64,000 nucleotides of DNA from JAFDVL01 sp031409955 (GTDB lineage Bacteria > Acidobacteriota > Blastocatellia > RBC074): positions 40,301-104,300 of the forward strand of contig JANNYF010000365.1 in the NCBI GenBank assembly GCA_031409955.1, in the 5' to 3' direction. This document shows positions 26,096 through 33,719 of the stretch, piece after piece. The translations under genes and the position numbers were made by a program. Positions within the stretch are counted from its first letter, which is position 1. Each line of letters starts with the position of its first letter. Under the pieces are notes generated by a model. It had not been told where the DNA came from, ran no database searches, and saw nothing but the letters and a program-made list of their open reading frames with translations.

Positions 26096-26889
26096 AGCTC
26101 GATCCAGTCGCTCGGCGAGGCGTAGTTCGCAATCTTCACGCGGCGTTCCGCATCCGCAGAAAATAAGGGGGAGCGCTCCTGCAAGGCTTGAATCGCTGCC
26201 AGCCGTGCAAGTTCGGGGTGATTGGAATTTTGCGACAAATGCGCCAGGACGATGTGTTGGGCTTTGCCGTCAAATTCATCGCGCAAAAATCGGGCCAACT
26301 CGTCATTCGAAACGTGACCGTGTCGGCTCATAATGCGTTGCTTCAACGACCACGGATAATACGTGCAAGCGCGCAACATATCGGTTTCGTAATTCGACTC
26401 CAACACTAACGCATCACAATCCCGGAAGCGCTCCGCCGCAAGGCCGTGATAGTAGCCGAGGTCAACCGCCATCCCGGCTTTGATGCCTTTGTGTTCCAGC
26501 GTGTAGGCAAACGGATCAGCCGCATCGTGCGGAATTGAGAAAGGATGAAATTTAATCTCGCCCACCGCAAAATCCTGGGCGGAAGAAATTTCGTCGCCGC
26601 GTTTGATGTTTTTGACTTTGTCGCCAAGCTTGCACGCGTTCAATGTGGCAGTGGAAATAAAGACGGGCGCACCCGTGATTTTGGCGATGACGTGGAGACC
26701 GCTGGCGTGGTCGCCGTGTTCGTGCGTGATGACGATGGCATTGATTTTATGCGGGTCTTCGCCGACTTCCTGCACGCGACGGATGGTTTCTTTGCCGCTC
26801 AAACCACAATCAATTAAAACGCGAGTTTCGCCAGCGACGACTAGGGTCGCGTTGCCGGAACTCCCACTACCCAAAATGCAAATCCGCAT
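26092..26889 (-). CDS. MBL-fold metallo-hydrolase (YycJ/WalJ-like)
   Basis: A 265-residue cytoplasmic metallo-beta-lactamase-fold protein. It begins MRICILGSGSSGNA and has the metal motif THEHGDHASG, then AVDLGYYHG and LESNYETDML, and a C-terminal VLAHLSQNSNHPE. These features match the YycJ/WalJ group, thought to be a nuclease or phosphodiesterase. The substrate is unknown. ATG 26889 starts the family N-terminus; the longer frame adds nine residues. The VWA gene follows with an ATGA overlap. Confidence 0.88.
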   Translation of the reverse strand: MRICILGSGSSGNATLVVAGETRVLIDCGLSGKETIRRVQEVGEDPHKINAIVITHEHGDHASGLHVIAKITGAPVFISTATLNACKLGDKVKNIKRGDEISSAQDFAVGEIKFHPFSIPHDAADPFAYTLEHKGIKAGMAVDLGYYHGLAAERFRDCDALVLESNYETDMLRACTYYPWSLKQRIMSRHGHVSNDELARFLRDEFDGKAQHIVLAHLSQNSNHPELARLAAIQALQERSPLFSADAERRVKIANYASPSDWIEL

Positions 26890-27207
26890 GAAAAATTGCT
26901 CAATGAATGGAATCAACTTGCGTCACGAAAACGATGTCGCATCGTAGCACGGCGAGGTGAGGCTTTCAAACTTGGCCTGAAGTGGAAATGATCGGAGCAA
27001 GGCGGGATGTCCCTGACGCTGTCTGCTGGTCGTTGGGACCTCTCCCGGCAGACGGTTACGAAATCAGCTTGCCTTGCTGATTTGCCGCCGCGCCGCGAAT
27101 GTGCGATCCATCTCTTCCATTGTGTTGTAGACGTGCGGGCAAAGCGGACGAGGGCGCGTTCGTCTTCGCTCGTGCTCAGCAAAGCCGCGAGCATGCAGCG
27201 CGTCTTT
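26890..27207. other. Intergenic region with two hairpins, no gene recognised
   Basis: Two inverted repeats are clear: GTCTGCTGG (27021-27029) with CCGGCAGAC (27045-27053, one G-U pair), and AAATCAGC (27061-27068) with GCTGATTT (27076-27083), a perfect 8-bp stem with a 7-base loop. A 93-codon minus-strand frame covers most of the region but resembles nothing known, has no clear ribosome binding site and includes the hairpins, so it is not called. Confidence 0.4.
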
Positions 27208-28479
27208 TCATGATCGTTCGATCAAATATTCACGCGTGATTTGGGCCAGCGAAGTGGTTCCGGCCTGCCGCATATCCATTTGCAATTCTCGCCGCAACAA
27301 CGCGAGTACCACTTCGACGCCCGCTTGCCCAAACGCGGCCAAACCCCATAAATACGGGCGTCCAATGCAAACCGCTTGTGCGCCGAGTGCCAGAGCTTTG
27401 AAAATGTCTGTGCCGCGCCGAAAGCCGCCATCAATCAACACTGGAATTCTCCCCGCGACGCCTGCGACAACTTCGGGCAGGCATTCAATCGTCCCCCGTC
27501 TGCTATCTTCGGCGCGTCCACCGTGATTGGAAACGATAATGCCATCCGCACCGTGTTCGACGGCCAGCTCGGCATCTTCGCGCGTAGCCAGTCCTTTGAT
27601 GACCAGCTTCATCGGCGTCAGGTCTTTCAATCGTTTGACGATGTCCCAGTTCAAATTGAGCGGCAGTTGCGTTGTGACTTTCGCTACCTCCAGCCCTTGA
27701 AACATCGGGCGGCGACGAATCATCGCGTTGTACGTGAATCCGCCGACATGACAATCCGTACATTGCCGCGTGTCAGCCCGCCGTGACCGGGCAAATGTTT
27801 CGCGCAACGAACCGCCCTGCGAATCCACCGTGAGTGCCAGCACCGAGCAACCCGCCGCCTCCGCGCGTTTGGTCAAGCCGCGCGTCACGTTCCAATCATC
27901 CGTCGGGTACAGTTGAAACCAGGTGGGCGCGCCGAGCGCTTCGTTCACGGCTTCGATGGGTGAAGACGAATGCGTGGACAAGATTTTGAGATGACCTTTG
28001 GCGCGCGCGGCTTTGGCGACAGCGATTTCGCCAGCGGGATGAAACGCCTTCTGGCTGCCGACAGGCGCGAGAATAATCGGATTGTCCCAGGTTGTGCCGA
28101 ACAGTCGCACGGACATGTCAATCTTTTGCACATCGCGCAACCGGCGAACACGCAATTGATATTTCGAGAACCCTTCCCGATTGGCGCGCAATGTCCCCTC
28201 ATCGGTGACGCCCGTAGCCAGGTAGCCGAAATGCGCGGGCGGCAGTTTTTGGCGGGCGACGGCCTCGAATTCCAGCACGTTCAGGGCTTGTTCAGGGCTG
28301 GTGATTAATTCTTCACCCTGCGCGAATGAGTCAAGCGTACGCCGCACCTCGGCTTCACTCTCCAGCCACGGCAGGCCGGAAAGACTCAGCAAGGGACTGG
28401 CCGCCAGCAAACGCAGAAAGCGGCGGCGATGATCTGCTTCGTTCATGGCTCTTCTTATGGTCTTGCCTTTCGTCTGCAT
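27208..28479 (-). CDS. FMN-dependent alpha-hydroxy acid dehydrogenase, Tat-like signal
   Basis: Belongs to the lactate dehydrogenase/glycolate oxidase family, which oxidises L-2-hydroxy acids. In the 423 residues are YLATGVTDEGTLRANREGF, FMN-site ILAPVGSQKAFHPAGE, the STHSSSPIE strand, KLVIKGL with the FMN lysine, and the catalytic SNHGGRAEDS (His319). The IDGGFRRGTDIFKALALGA phosphate loop follows. The N-terminus DHRRRFLRLLAASPLLS looks like a Tat signal, which would place this usually cytoplasmic enzyme outside. ATG 28479 has AGGAG 8 bases upstream and was preferred over ATG 28446. The amidase ends 11 bases upstream on the same strand. Confidence 0.88.
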   Translation of the reverse strand: MQTKGKTIRRAMNEADHRRRFLRLLAASPLLSLSGLPWLESEAEVRRTLDSFAQGEELITSPEQALNVLEFEAVARQKLPPAHFGYLATGVTDEGTLRANREGFSKYQLRVRRLRDVQKIDMSVRLFGTTWDNPIILAPVGSQKAFHPAGEIAVAKAARAKGHLKILSTHSSSPIEAVNEALGAPTWFQLYPTDDWNVTRGLTKRAEAAGCSVLALTVDSQGGSLRETFARSRRADTRQCTDCHVGGFTYNAMIRRRPMFQGLEVAKVTTQLPLNLNWDIVKRLKDLTPMKLVIKGLATREDAELAVEHGADGIIVSNHGGRAEDSRRGTIECLPEVVAGVAGRIPVLIDGGFRRGTDIFKALALGAQAVCIGRPYLWGLAAFGQAGVEVVLALLRRELQMDMRQAGTTSLAQITREYLIERS

Positions 28480-28490
28480 GGAATTGACTC

Positions 28491-30014
28491 CTAGATAGCA
28501 ATGGCAGGACGCCGCTTGCCATATTGCGTTGCCTGCTCAAACGCGTAGGCCAATTGCAACACATCGAAATCGCGCTGATGGCGACCGACGATTTGCAGGC
28601 CGATGGGCAAGCCTTCTTTCGTGAATCCGCACGGCACTGAAATCGCGGGCAAGCCCGTCAACGTGATCGCGTAACAGCTCGCCATCCAATCAATGTAGGT
28701 TTCCATCTTCGTGCCGTTGATGTCGCGCACCCAATCCGTTTCGATGGGAAACGGCGCGACTTGCGAAACAGGCAGCACGAGGAATTCGTAGCGTTGCAGA
28801 AACGTGTGAACGCGTTGGTAAAGTTCGGTGCGTTTTACTTCGGCACGCGCGATGTCCGCGCCGCTCAGCTTCAAGCCTTTCTCCACATTCCAGACGACAG
28901 TGTCTTTGATTAACTCTCGATGTCGTCGCAAATCTTCGGCGCGGCTCTGCGCAAACGACCACGCGCGCAGTATCTGGAAGATTTCGTCGGCGTCTTTGAA
29001 ATCCGGCTCGCCATCTTCGACCTGACAGCCGAGCGTCGCAAACACGGAACGCGCTTTGTCGCAGACTTCGTTCACAGCAGGTTGCACGGGATAGCGTCCG
29101 AGGTTACGGCTCCACGCGACGCGCACGCCTTTGAAATCGCGTTGCAATCGTTGATTGAAAACCGCGCCGGGTTCATTGAGCGAAATCGGCACGCGCGGAT
29201 CGGGGCCAGCCATCACGGCCAGCAAATATGCTACGTCCCGCACCGTACGCGCCATTGGCCCCAGCACTGCCAGTGTGTTCCAAGTCATTGCCGCTGGATA
29301 CGCGGGAACTCGACCGGGCGACGTGCGAAAGCCGACAATGTTGCAGAAGCTCGCGGGATTCCTGAGCGAGCCGCCCATATCGCTGCCATCGGCGAGTGGC
29401 AACATTCCGCACGCTAATGCGACCGCCGCGCCGCCACTGCTGCCGCCACAGCTTTTGGAAACATCATACGGATTGCGTGTTGGGCCAAAGAGGGGATTGA
29501 ACGTGTGCGACCCCGCGCCGAATTCGGGCGTGTTGGTTTTGCCGATGATGATTGCGCCTGCGGCTTTCAGGCGTTGCACAAACAGATCATCGCTGGTCGG
29601 CACAAAGTCTTTGTAGATGGGTGAACCCCACGTGGTGCGAATTCCAGCCGTCGCGGCAAGGTCTTTGACGGCGTGCGGAAAGCCGTGCAGTAGCCCCGGT
29701 ATTTGGCTTTTCGCCAAACGGTCGTCAGCTTCTTTCGCGGCGCGCATCGCAGCCTCTTCGCCAATGAAGGTTGGGATCGCGTTGACCTTCGGATTGACGC
29801 GTTTGATTTGCGCGAGGAAGGCGGTCATCACTTCGACTGCTGAGACTTCTTTCGTACGAATCATCCGCGCCAACTCAACGGCGTCTTTGAAGCAGAGTTC
29901 AGAGGGGCTTTGTGCATTGGTTGTCATAGTTGTTGCCAGGCTCGCTGAACCGGCAAGCGAAATGAACGCGCGGCGCGAAATGGTTGTGGGTTGGTCCTTC
30001 GTATTGGAATCCAT
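28491..30014 (-). CDS. Tat-exported amidase (amidase-signature family)
   Basis: A 507-residue amidohydrolase. The Ser-cisSer-Lys triad is intact: Lys117 in AVKDLAA, the cis-Ser in SCGGSSGGAAVA, and the nucleophile Ser216 in DMGGSLRNPAS. The N-terminus ISRRAFISLAGSASLATT is a twin-arginine signal, so the enzyme is probably periplasmic. Substrate not predictable. ATG 30014 was chosen because it puts the Tat motif about 14 residues in; the longer frame from 30203 has no signal sense. It is probably co-transcribed with the hydroxy-acid dehydrogenase that follows. Confidence 0.9.
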   Translation of the reverse strand: MDSNTKDQPTTISRRAFISLAGSASLATTMTTNAQSPSELCFKDAVELARMIRTKEVSAVEVMTAFLAQIKRVNPKVNAIPTFIGEEAAMRAAKEADDRLAKSQIPGLLHGFPHAVKDLAATAGIRTTWGSPIYKDFVPTSDDLFVQRLKAAGAIIIGKTNTPEFGAGSHTFNPLFGPTRNPYDVSKSCGGSSGGAAVALACGMLPLADGSDMGGSLRNPASFCNIVGFRTSPGRVPAYPAAMTWNTLAVLGPMARTVRDVAYLLAVMAGPDPRVPISLNEPGAVFNQRLQRDFKGVRVAWSRNLGRYPVQPAVNEVCDKARSVFATLGCQVEDGEPDFKDADEIFQILRAWSFAQSRAEDLRRHRELIKDTVVWNVEKGLKLSGADIARAEVKRTELYQRVHTFLQRYEFLVLPVSQVAPFPIETDWVRDINGTKMETYIDWMASCYAITLTGLPAISVPCGFTKEGLPIGLQIVGRHQRDFDVLQLAYAFEQATQYGKRRPAIAI

Positions 30015-30250
30015 CGCGTATTTACTTTCCCCGCATTTCCGACACGTCAGCTCGCTCCGGCAAGGCAAAAATAAGGTGCGCGCATCATAAACCGCTCGCC
30101 GATGCTCTGCAATCTCTGCGCCGAAAGCCTTGTAATCAATTCCGACCAAAATCATAATGCCGCTTCGGACATCACACGACATTTTGCTGTATCCACACAA
30201 CACACGTGCAGGCGGTCAGTCTGCATCACGAAAATAAGGAGTCGTTCACC

Positions 30251-33200
30251 ATGCGATCATTACGTTTTGCCTCGTTTCTCGCTTTGTTATTGCTTGTCAC
30301 TTCACTTGCTTTGGCGCAAGGACGTCGCGGCGGCGGCGGACAGCAGCAGCCCGGAGCTAACCCGGAAGGCGGCGGAAGATTCGATCCCGCCACGATGATG
30401 TTTGCCGGCTTACGCATGCGCAGCATCGGCCCCGCCGTCACCAGCGGACGCATCGCAGACTTTGCCGTTGACCCCAATGACCGCGCGAAATACTTCATCG
30501 CCGTCGCTTCGGGCGGCGTATGGAAAACCGTTAATGCGGGCACGACTTGGACGCCTGTGTTCGATAACTACGGCGCGTTTTCGATAGGCGACATTGCGCT
30601 TGATCCGAAAGACACGAATGTGCTGTGGGTCGGAACGGGCGAAAACAACAGCCAACGCAGCGTGGGCTATGGCGATGGCGTCTACAAATCCGAAGACGGC
30701 GGCAAAAGCTTTCGCAAAGTTGGCCTCGAAAAATCCGAACACATCGGACGCATCGTCGTTGACCCGCGCGATGGCAAAGTTGTCTACGTCGCGGCGCAAG
30801 GGCCATTGTGGGCGCCGGGCGGAGATCGCGGGCTTTACAAAACCACCGACGGCGGCAAGACGTGGAAAGCGGTTTTGAGTTTCAGTGAAAACACGGGTGT
30901 GACGGATGTCGTGCTTGATCCATCGAATCCCGATGTGATTTACGCTGCGTCGTGGCAACGGCGACGGCATTTTCACACGCTCATCAACGGCGGGCCGGAA
31001 AGCGCGATTCACAAATCTACCGATGGCGGCGCGACGTGGACACGATTGCGCGGCGGCTTGCCTGCGGGAGATATGGGGCGCATCGGCATTGCGGTTTCGC
31101 CTGTAGAAACGAATGTTGTCTATGCGACCGTTGAGGCCGCAGGACAAGGCAGCGGCATCTTTCGCTCGCAGGATCGCGGCGCAACGTGGGAGCGGACAAA
31201 CCCGCAAATTTCGCAAGGGATGTATTACGGCCAAATCATCTGCGACCCGAAAAATGTGGATCGAATCTATATTCCCGATGTCGTGTTTCAGGTTTCGGAT
31301 GACGGCGGCAGAACCAAACGCGCGCTCGGCGAACGCCTCAAACACGTAGACAATCACGCCATCTGGATTGATCCGAACAACACGAATTATTACCTCGTCG
31401 GCTGTGACGGCGGCGTGTACGAAAGCCATGATCGTGCCGCCAATTGGCACTTCAAAGCCAATCTGCCCATCGCACAGTTTTACGATGTGACGGTAGACAA
31501 TCAGTTCCCTTTTTACAACGTCTACGGCGGCACACAGGATAACAACTCGCTCGGCGGCCCGGCCAAAACGCGCAGCACCGCAGGCATTCCCAACTCTGAT
31601 TGGTTCGCCACGAATGGCGGCGATGGCTTCACGTCGCGCGTTGATCCCGAAGACCCGAACATCATTTATGCCGAATCGCAGAACGGCGGTTTGGTACGCT
31701 TCGACAAACGCACGGGCGAACGCGTGAGCATCGCGCCGATTCCGGGCAAAGGGCAGGAGTCTGAACGGTACAATTGGGATTCGCCGTTTGTCATCAGCCC
31801 GCATTCGCGCACGCGGTTGTATTTCGCGGGACATAAACTGTATCGCAGCGACAATCGCGGCGACGATTGGAAGCTCGTCAGCGGCGATTTGTCGCGCGGA
31901 CTGGATCGCAACGCGATTCCGGTGATGGGCAAAATCTGGGGGCCAGAAGCGGTCGCCAAACATCAATCTACGGCGCTCTACGGCAACGGTTCTTCGATGA
32001 CGGAATCGCCGAAAAAAGAAGGCTTGATTTATGTCGGCACGGATGATGGCTTAATCAACATCACCGAAGATGCGGGCAAAACCTGGCGCAAAGTGGAGAA
32101 GATTGAAGGCGTACCGGAAAACTCGTATGTGCATCGCGTGCTGGCTTCGCAGCACGATGCCAACACCGTGTTCGCGGTCTACAACAATCATCAAAATGGT
32201 GATTTCAAACCGTACTTGATGAAAAGCACGGACGCCGGAAAAACATGGACTTCGATCAGCGGCAATTTGCCAGAGCGCGGCTCGACCTACGCGATTGCCG
32301 AAGATCACGTGAATCCGAGCTTGCTATTTTGCGGCACGGAATTCGGGTTGTTTGTGACGACCGATGGCGGCGCGAAATGGACGCCCTTGAAAGGCGGAAT
32401 GCCCGTGATTGCGGTGCGCGACATTGCGATTCACAAACGCGCGAACGATTTGGTCGTGGCTACGTTTGGGCGTGGGTTTTATGTGCTGGACGATTACACG
32501 CCGCTGCGCAATCTGAAGGCGGACACGCTGGCGCAGGAATCGAATCTGTTCCCCGTCAGCGATGCGTTGATGTACATCCGTTCTTCTGCCGCTGTTGGCA
32601 GTCAGGGCGCGTCGCAGTACCTCGCGCCGAATCCGGCGTATGGCGCAACGATCACGTATTTCCTAAAAGACCCGGTCAGAACAAAGCGGCAAAAACGCCA
32701 GGAAGCCGAGCGCGCCGCCGCCCAGAAAAACGAAACGCCACCATACCCCAGCATCGCGCAGTTGCGGGAAGAAACCGAAGAAGAGCCGCCCTCGCTCCTC
32801 CTCACGATCACCGATGCGGAAGGCAAAGTCGTGCGTCGCTTGACGGCCCCCGCAGCGCCCGGCGTGCAACGCGTGGCGTGGGATTTCCGCTACGCGCCGC
32901 CGGTGATTCAACCAGCGCCGCCATTGCCGCCCGGCGCTGAAAACTTAGACCTCAGCGCGTTCGGCTTCGGCTTTGGCCCGCAAGGTGTGTTAGCAATGCC
33001 CGGCAAATACACTGTCAAAATGGCGCGCAAGATTGACGGCATAGTCACAGAGCTACCCGGCGCACAAACGTTCAATGTCGTCGCGGAAGGCACCGAAGGG
33101 ATGACCGCCGCGGATCGCAATGCGTTAGCCGAATTCCAGCGCAAAATCTCGAACCTGCAACGCGCTGTGACTGGAGCAACCGATGCCGCGAACAATGCCA

Positions 33201-33580
33201 ACACGCGCATCGGCCTGCTGCGTCGCGCCGCACAGGAAGCGCCGGGATCAACGCCTGCGCTGGTGAACGAAGCCAAAGCGCTCGACAGCAAGATGGACGA
33301 CCTCTTGCATACGCTGCGCGGCGGTCGTGCGACCACAGACATTCCGCCGCCCTCAATCAATCAGCGCGTCAACACGATTGTGCAACGCATTCGCATGTCT
33401 GCCTTGCGTCCGACGCAATCACAAATCGAGAACTACAACATCGCGGCAGAAGAGTTCAAACCCGTGCTGGCACGGCTGAAGACGTTGATGGATGTCGAAA
33501 TGCCGAAGCTGGAAAAAGCCCTCGACGCCGCAGGCGCACCGTGGACGCCGGGACGATTGCCGGATTGGACGGATAAATAA
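30251..33580 (+). CDS. Very long secreted VPS10/sortilin-like beta-propeller protein
   Basis: A 1109-residue protein with a signal peptide (FASFLALLLLVTSLALAQ) and a Gly/Gln-rich spacer. A large BNR/sortilin-like propeller fills about residues 40-760, with repeated turns such as YKSEDGGKSFRKVG, YKTTDGGKTWKAV, HKSTDGGATWTRL, FRSQDRGATWERT and MKSTDAGKTWTSI. A C-terminal part of about 340 residues has an Ig-like strand region (GKVVRRLTAPAAPGVQRV) and a helical end (ADRNALAEFQRKISNLQ). Often annotated as glycosyl hydrolase, but no catalytic residues for that were seen; binding or protein-sorting is as likely. AGGAG lies 10 bases before ATG 30251. Confidence 0.85.
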   Translation: MRSLRFASFLALLLLVTSLALAQGRRGGGGQQQPGANPEGGGRFDPATMMFAGLRMRSIGPAVTSGRIADFAVDPNDRAKYFIAVASGGVWKTVNAGTTWTPVFDNYGAFSIGDIALDPKDTNVLWVGTGENNSQRSVGYGDGVYKSEDGGKSFRKVGLEKSEHIGRIVVDPRDGKVVYVAAQGPLWAPGGDRGLYKTTDGGKTWKAVLSFSENTGVTDVVLDPSNPDVIYAASWQRRRHFHTLINGGPESAIHKSTDGGATWTRLRGGLPAGDMGRIGIAVSPVETNVVYATVEAAGQGSGIFRSQDRGATWERTNPQISQGMYYGQIICDPKNVDRIYIPDVVFQVSDDGGRTKRALGERLKHVDNHAIWIDPNNTNYYLVGCDGGVYESHDRAANWHFKANLPIAQFYDVTVDNQFPFYNVYGGTQDNNSLGGPAKTRSTAGIPNSDWFATNGGDGFTSRVDPEDPNIIYAESQNGGLVRFDKRTGERVSIAPIPGKGQESERYNWDSPFVISPHSRTRLYFAGHKLYRSDNRGDDWKLVSGDLSRGLDRNAIPVMGKIWGPEAVAKHQSTALYGNGSSMTESPKKEGLIYVGTDDGLINITEDAGKTWRKVEKIEGVPENSYVHRVLASQHDANTVFAVYNNHQNGDFKPYLMKSTDAGKTWTSISGNLPERGSTYAIAEDHVNPSLLFCGTEFGLFVTTDGGAKWTPLKGGMPVIAVRDIAIHKRANDLVVATFGRGFYVLDDYTPLRNLKADTLAQESNLFPVSDALMYIRSSAAVGSQGASQYLAPNPAYGATITYFLKDPVRTKRQKRQEAERAAAQKNETPPYPSIAQLREETEEEPPSLLLTITDAEGKVVRRLTAPAAPGVQRVAWDFRYAPPVIQPAPPLPPGAENLDLSAFGFGFGPQGVLAMPGKYTVKMARKIDGIVTELPGAQTFNVVAEGTEGMTAADRNALAEFQRKISNLQRAVTGATDAANNANTRIGLLRRAAQEAPGSTPALVNEAKALDSKMDDLLHTLRGGRATTDIPPPSINQRVNTIVQRIRMSALRPTQSQIENYNIAAEEFKPVLARLKTLMDVEMPKLEKALDAAGAPWTPGRLPDWTDK

Positions 33581-33587
33581 TGATGTT

Positions 33588-33702
33588 GAACTGTCAGTTT
33601 GCGTTGCGTCGCTGCTCTAACTTGCAGTGGGAAACCAGGCTGCTTAACGGGGCCAGGGTTCTCTCAAAGTATGTGTTAGTTACCATCGCAAACTGACAGT
33701 TC
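33588..33702. repeat. Inverted-repeat element E1 upstream of the kinase gene
   Basis: GAACTGTCAGTTTGCG (33588-33603) and CGCAAACTGACAGTTC (33687-33702) are perfectly complementary 16-base arms around an 83-base spacer with no ORF. The right arm plus the next bases (33687-33709) is also complementary, 22 of 23, to 36496-36518 after the kinase gene. The right arm ends about 18 bases before the kinase start codon. Confidence 0.8.
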
Positions 33703-33719
33703 GCGCAACTTTTACAGTT

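Noticed and set aside
26913..27194. 93-codon minus-strand frame in the 26.9 kb gap
   Set aside because: No known family, no clear ribosome binding site, and two hairpins lie inside it.
30410..31966. 518-codon minus-strand frame opposite the VPS10-like gene
   Set aside because: Its length reflects third-position bias of the plus-strand gene, which has a signal peptide and clear repeats; the minus-strand translation has no recognisable domain.
33588..33702. Possible CRISPR-like or attI-like structure
   Set aside because: Only two arms in inverted orientation; no direct repeats with spacers and no integrase or cas gene.
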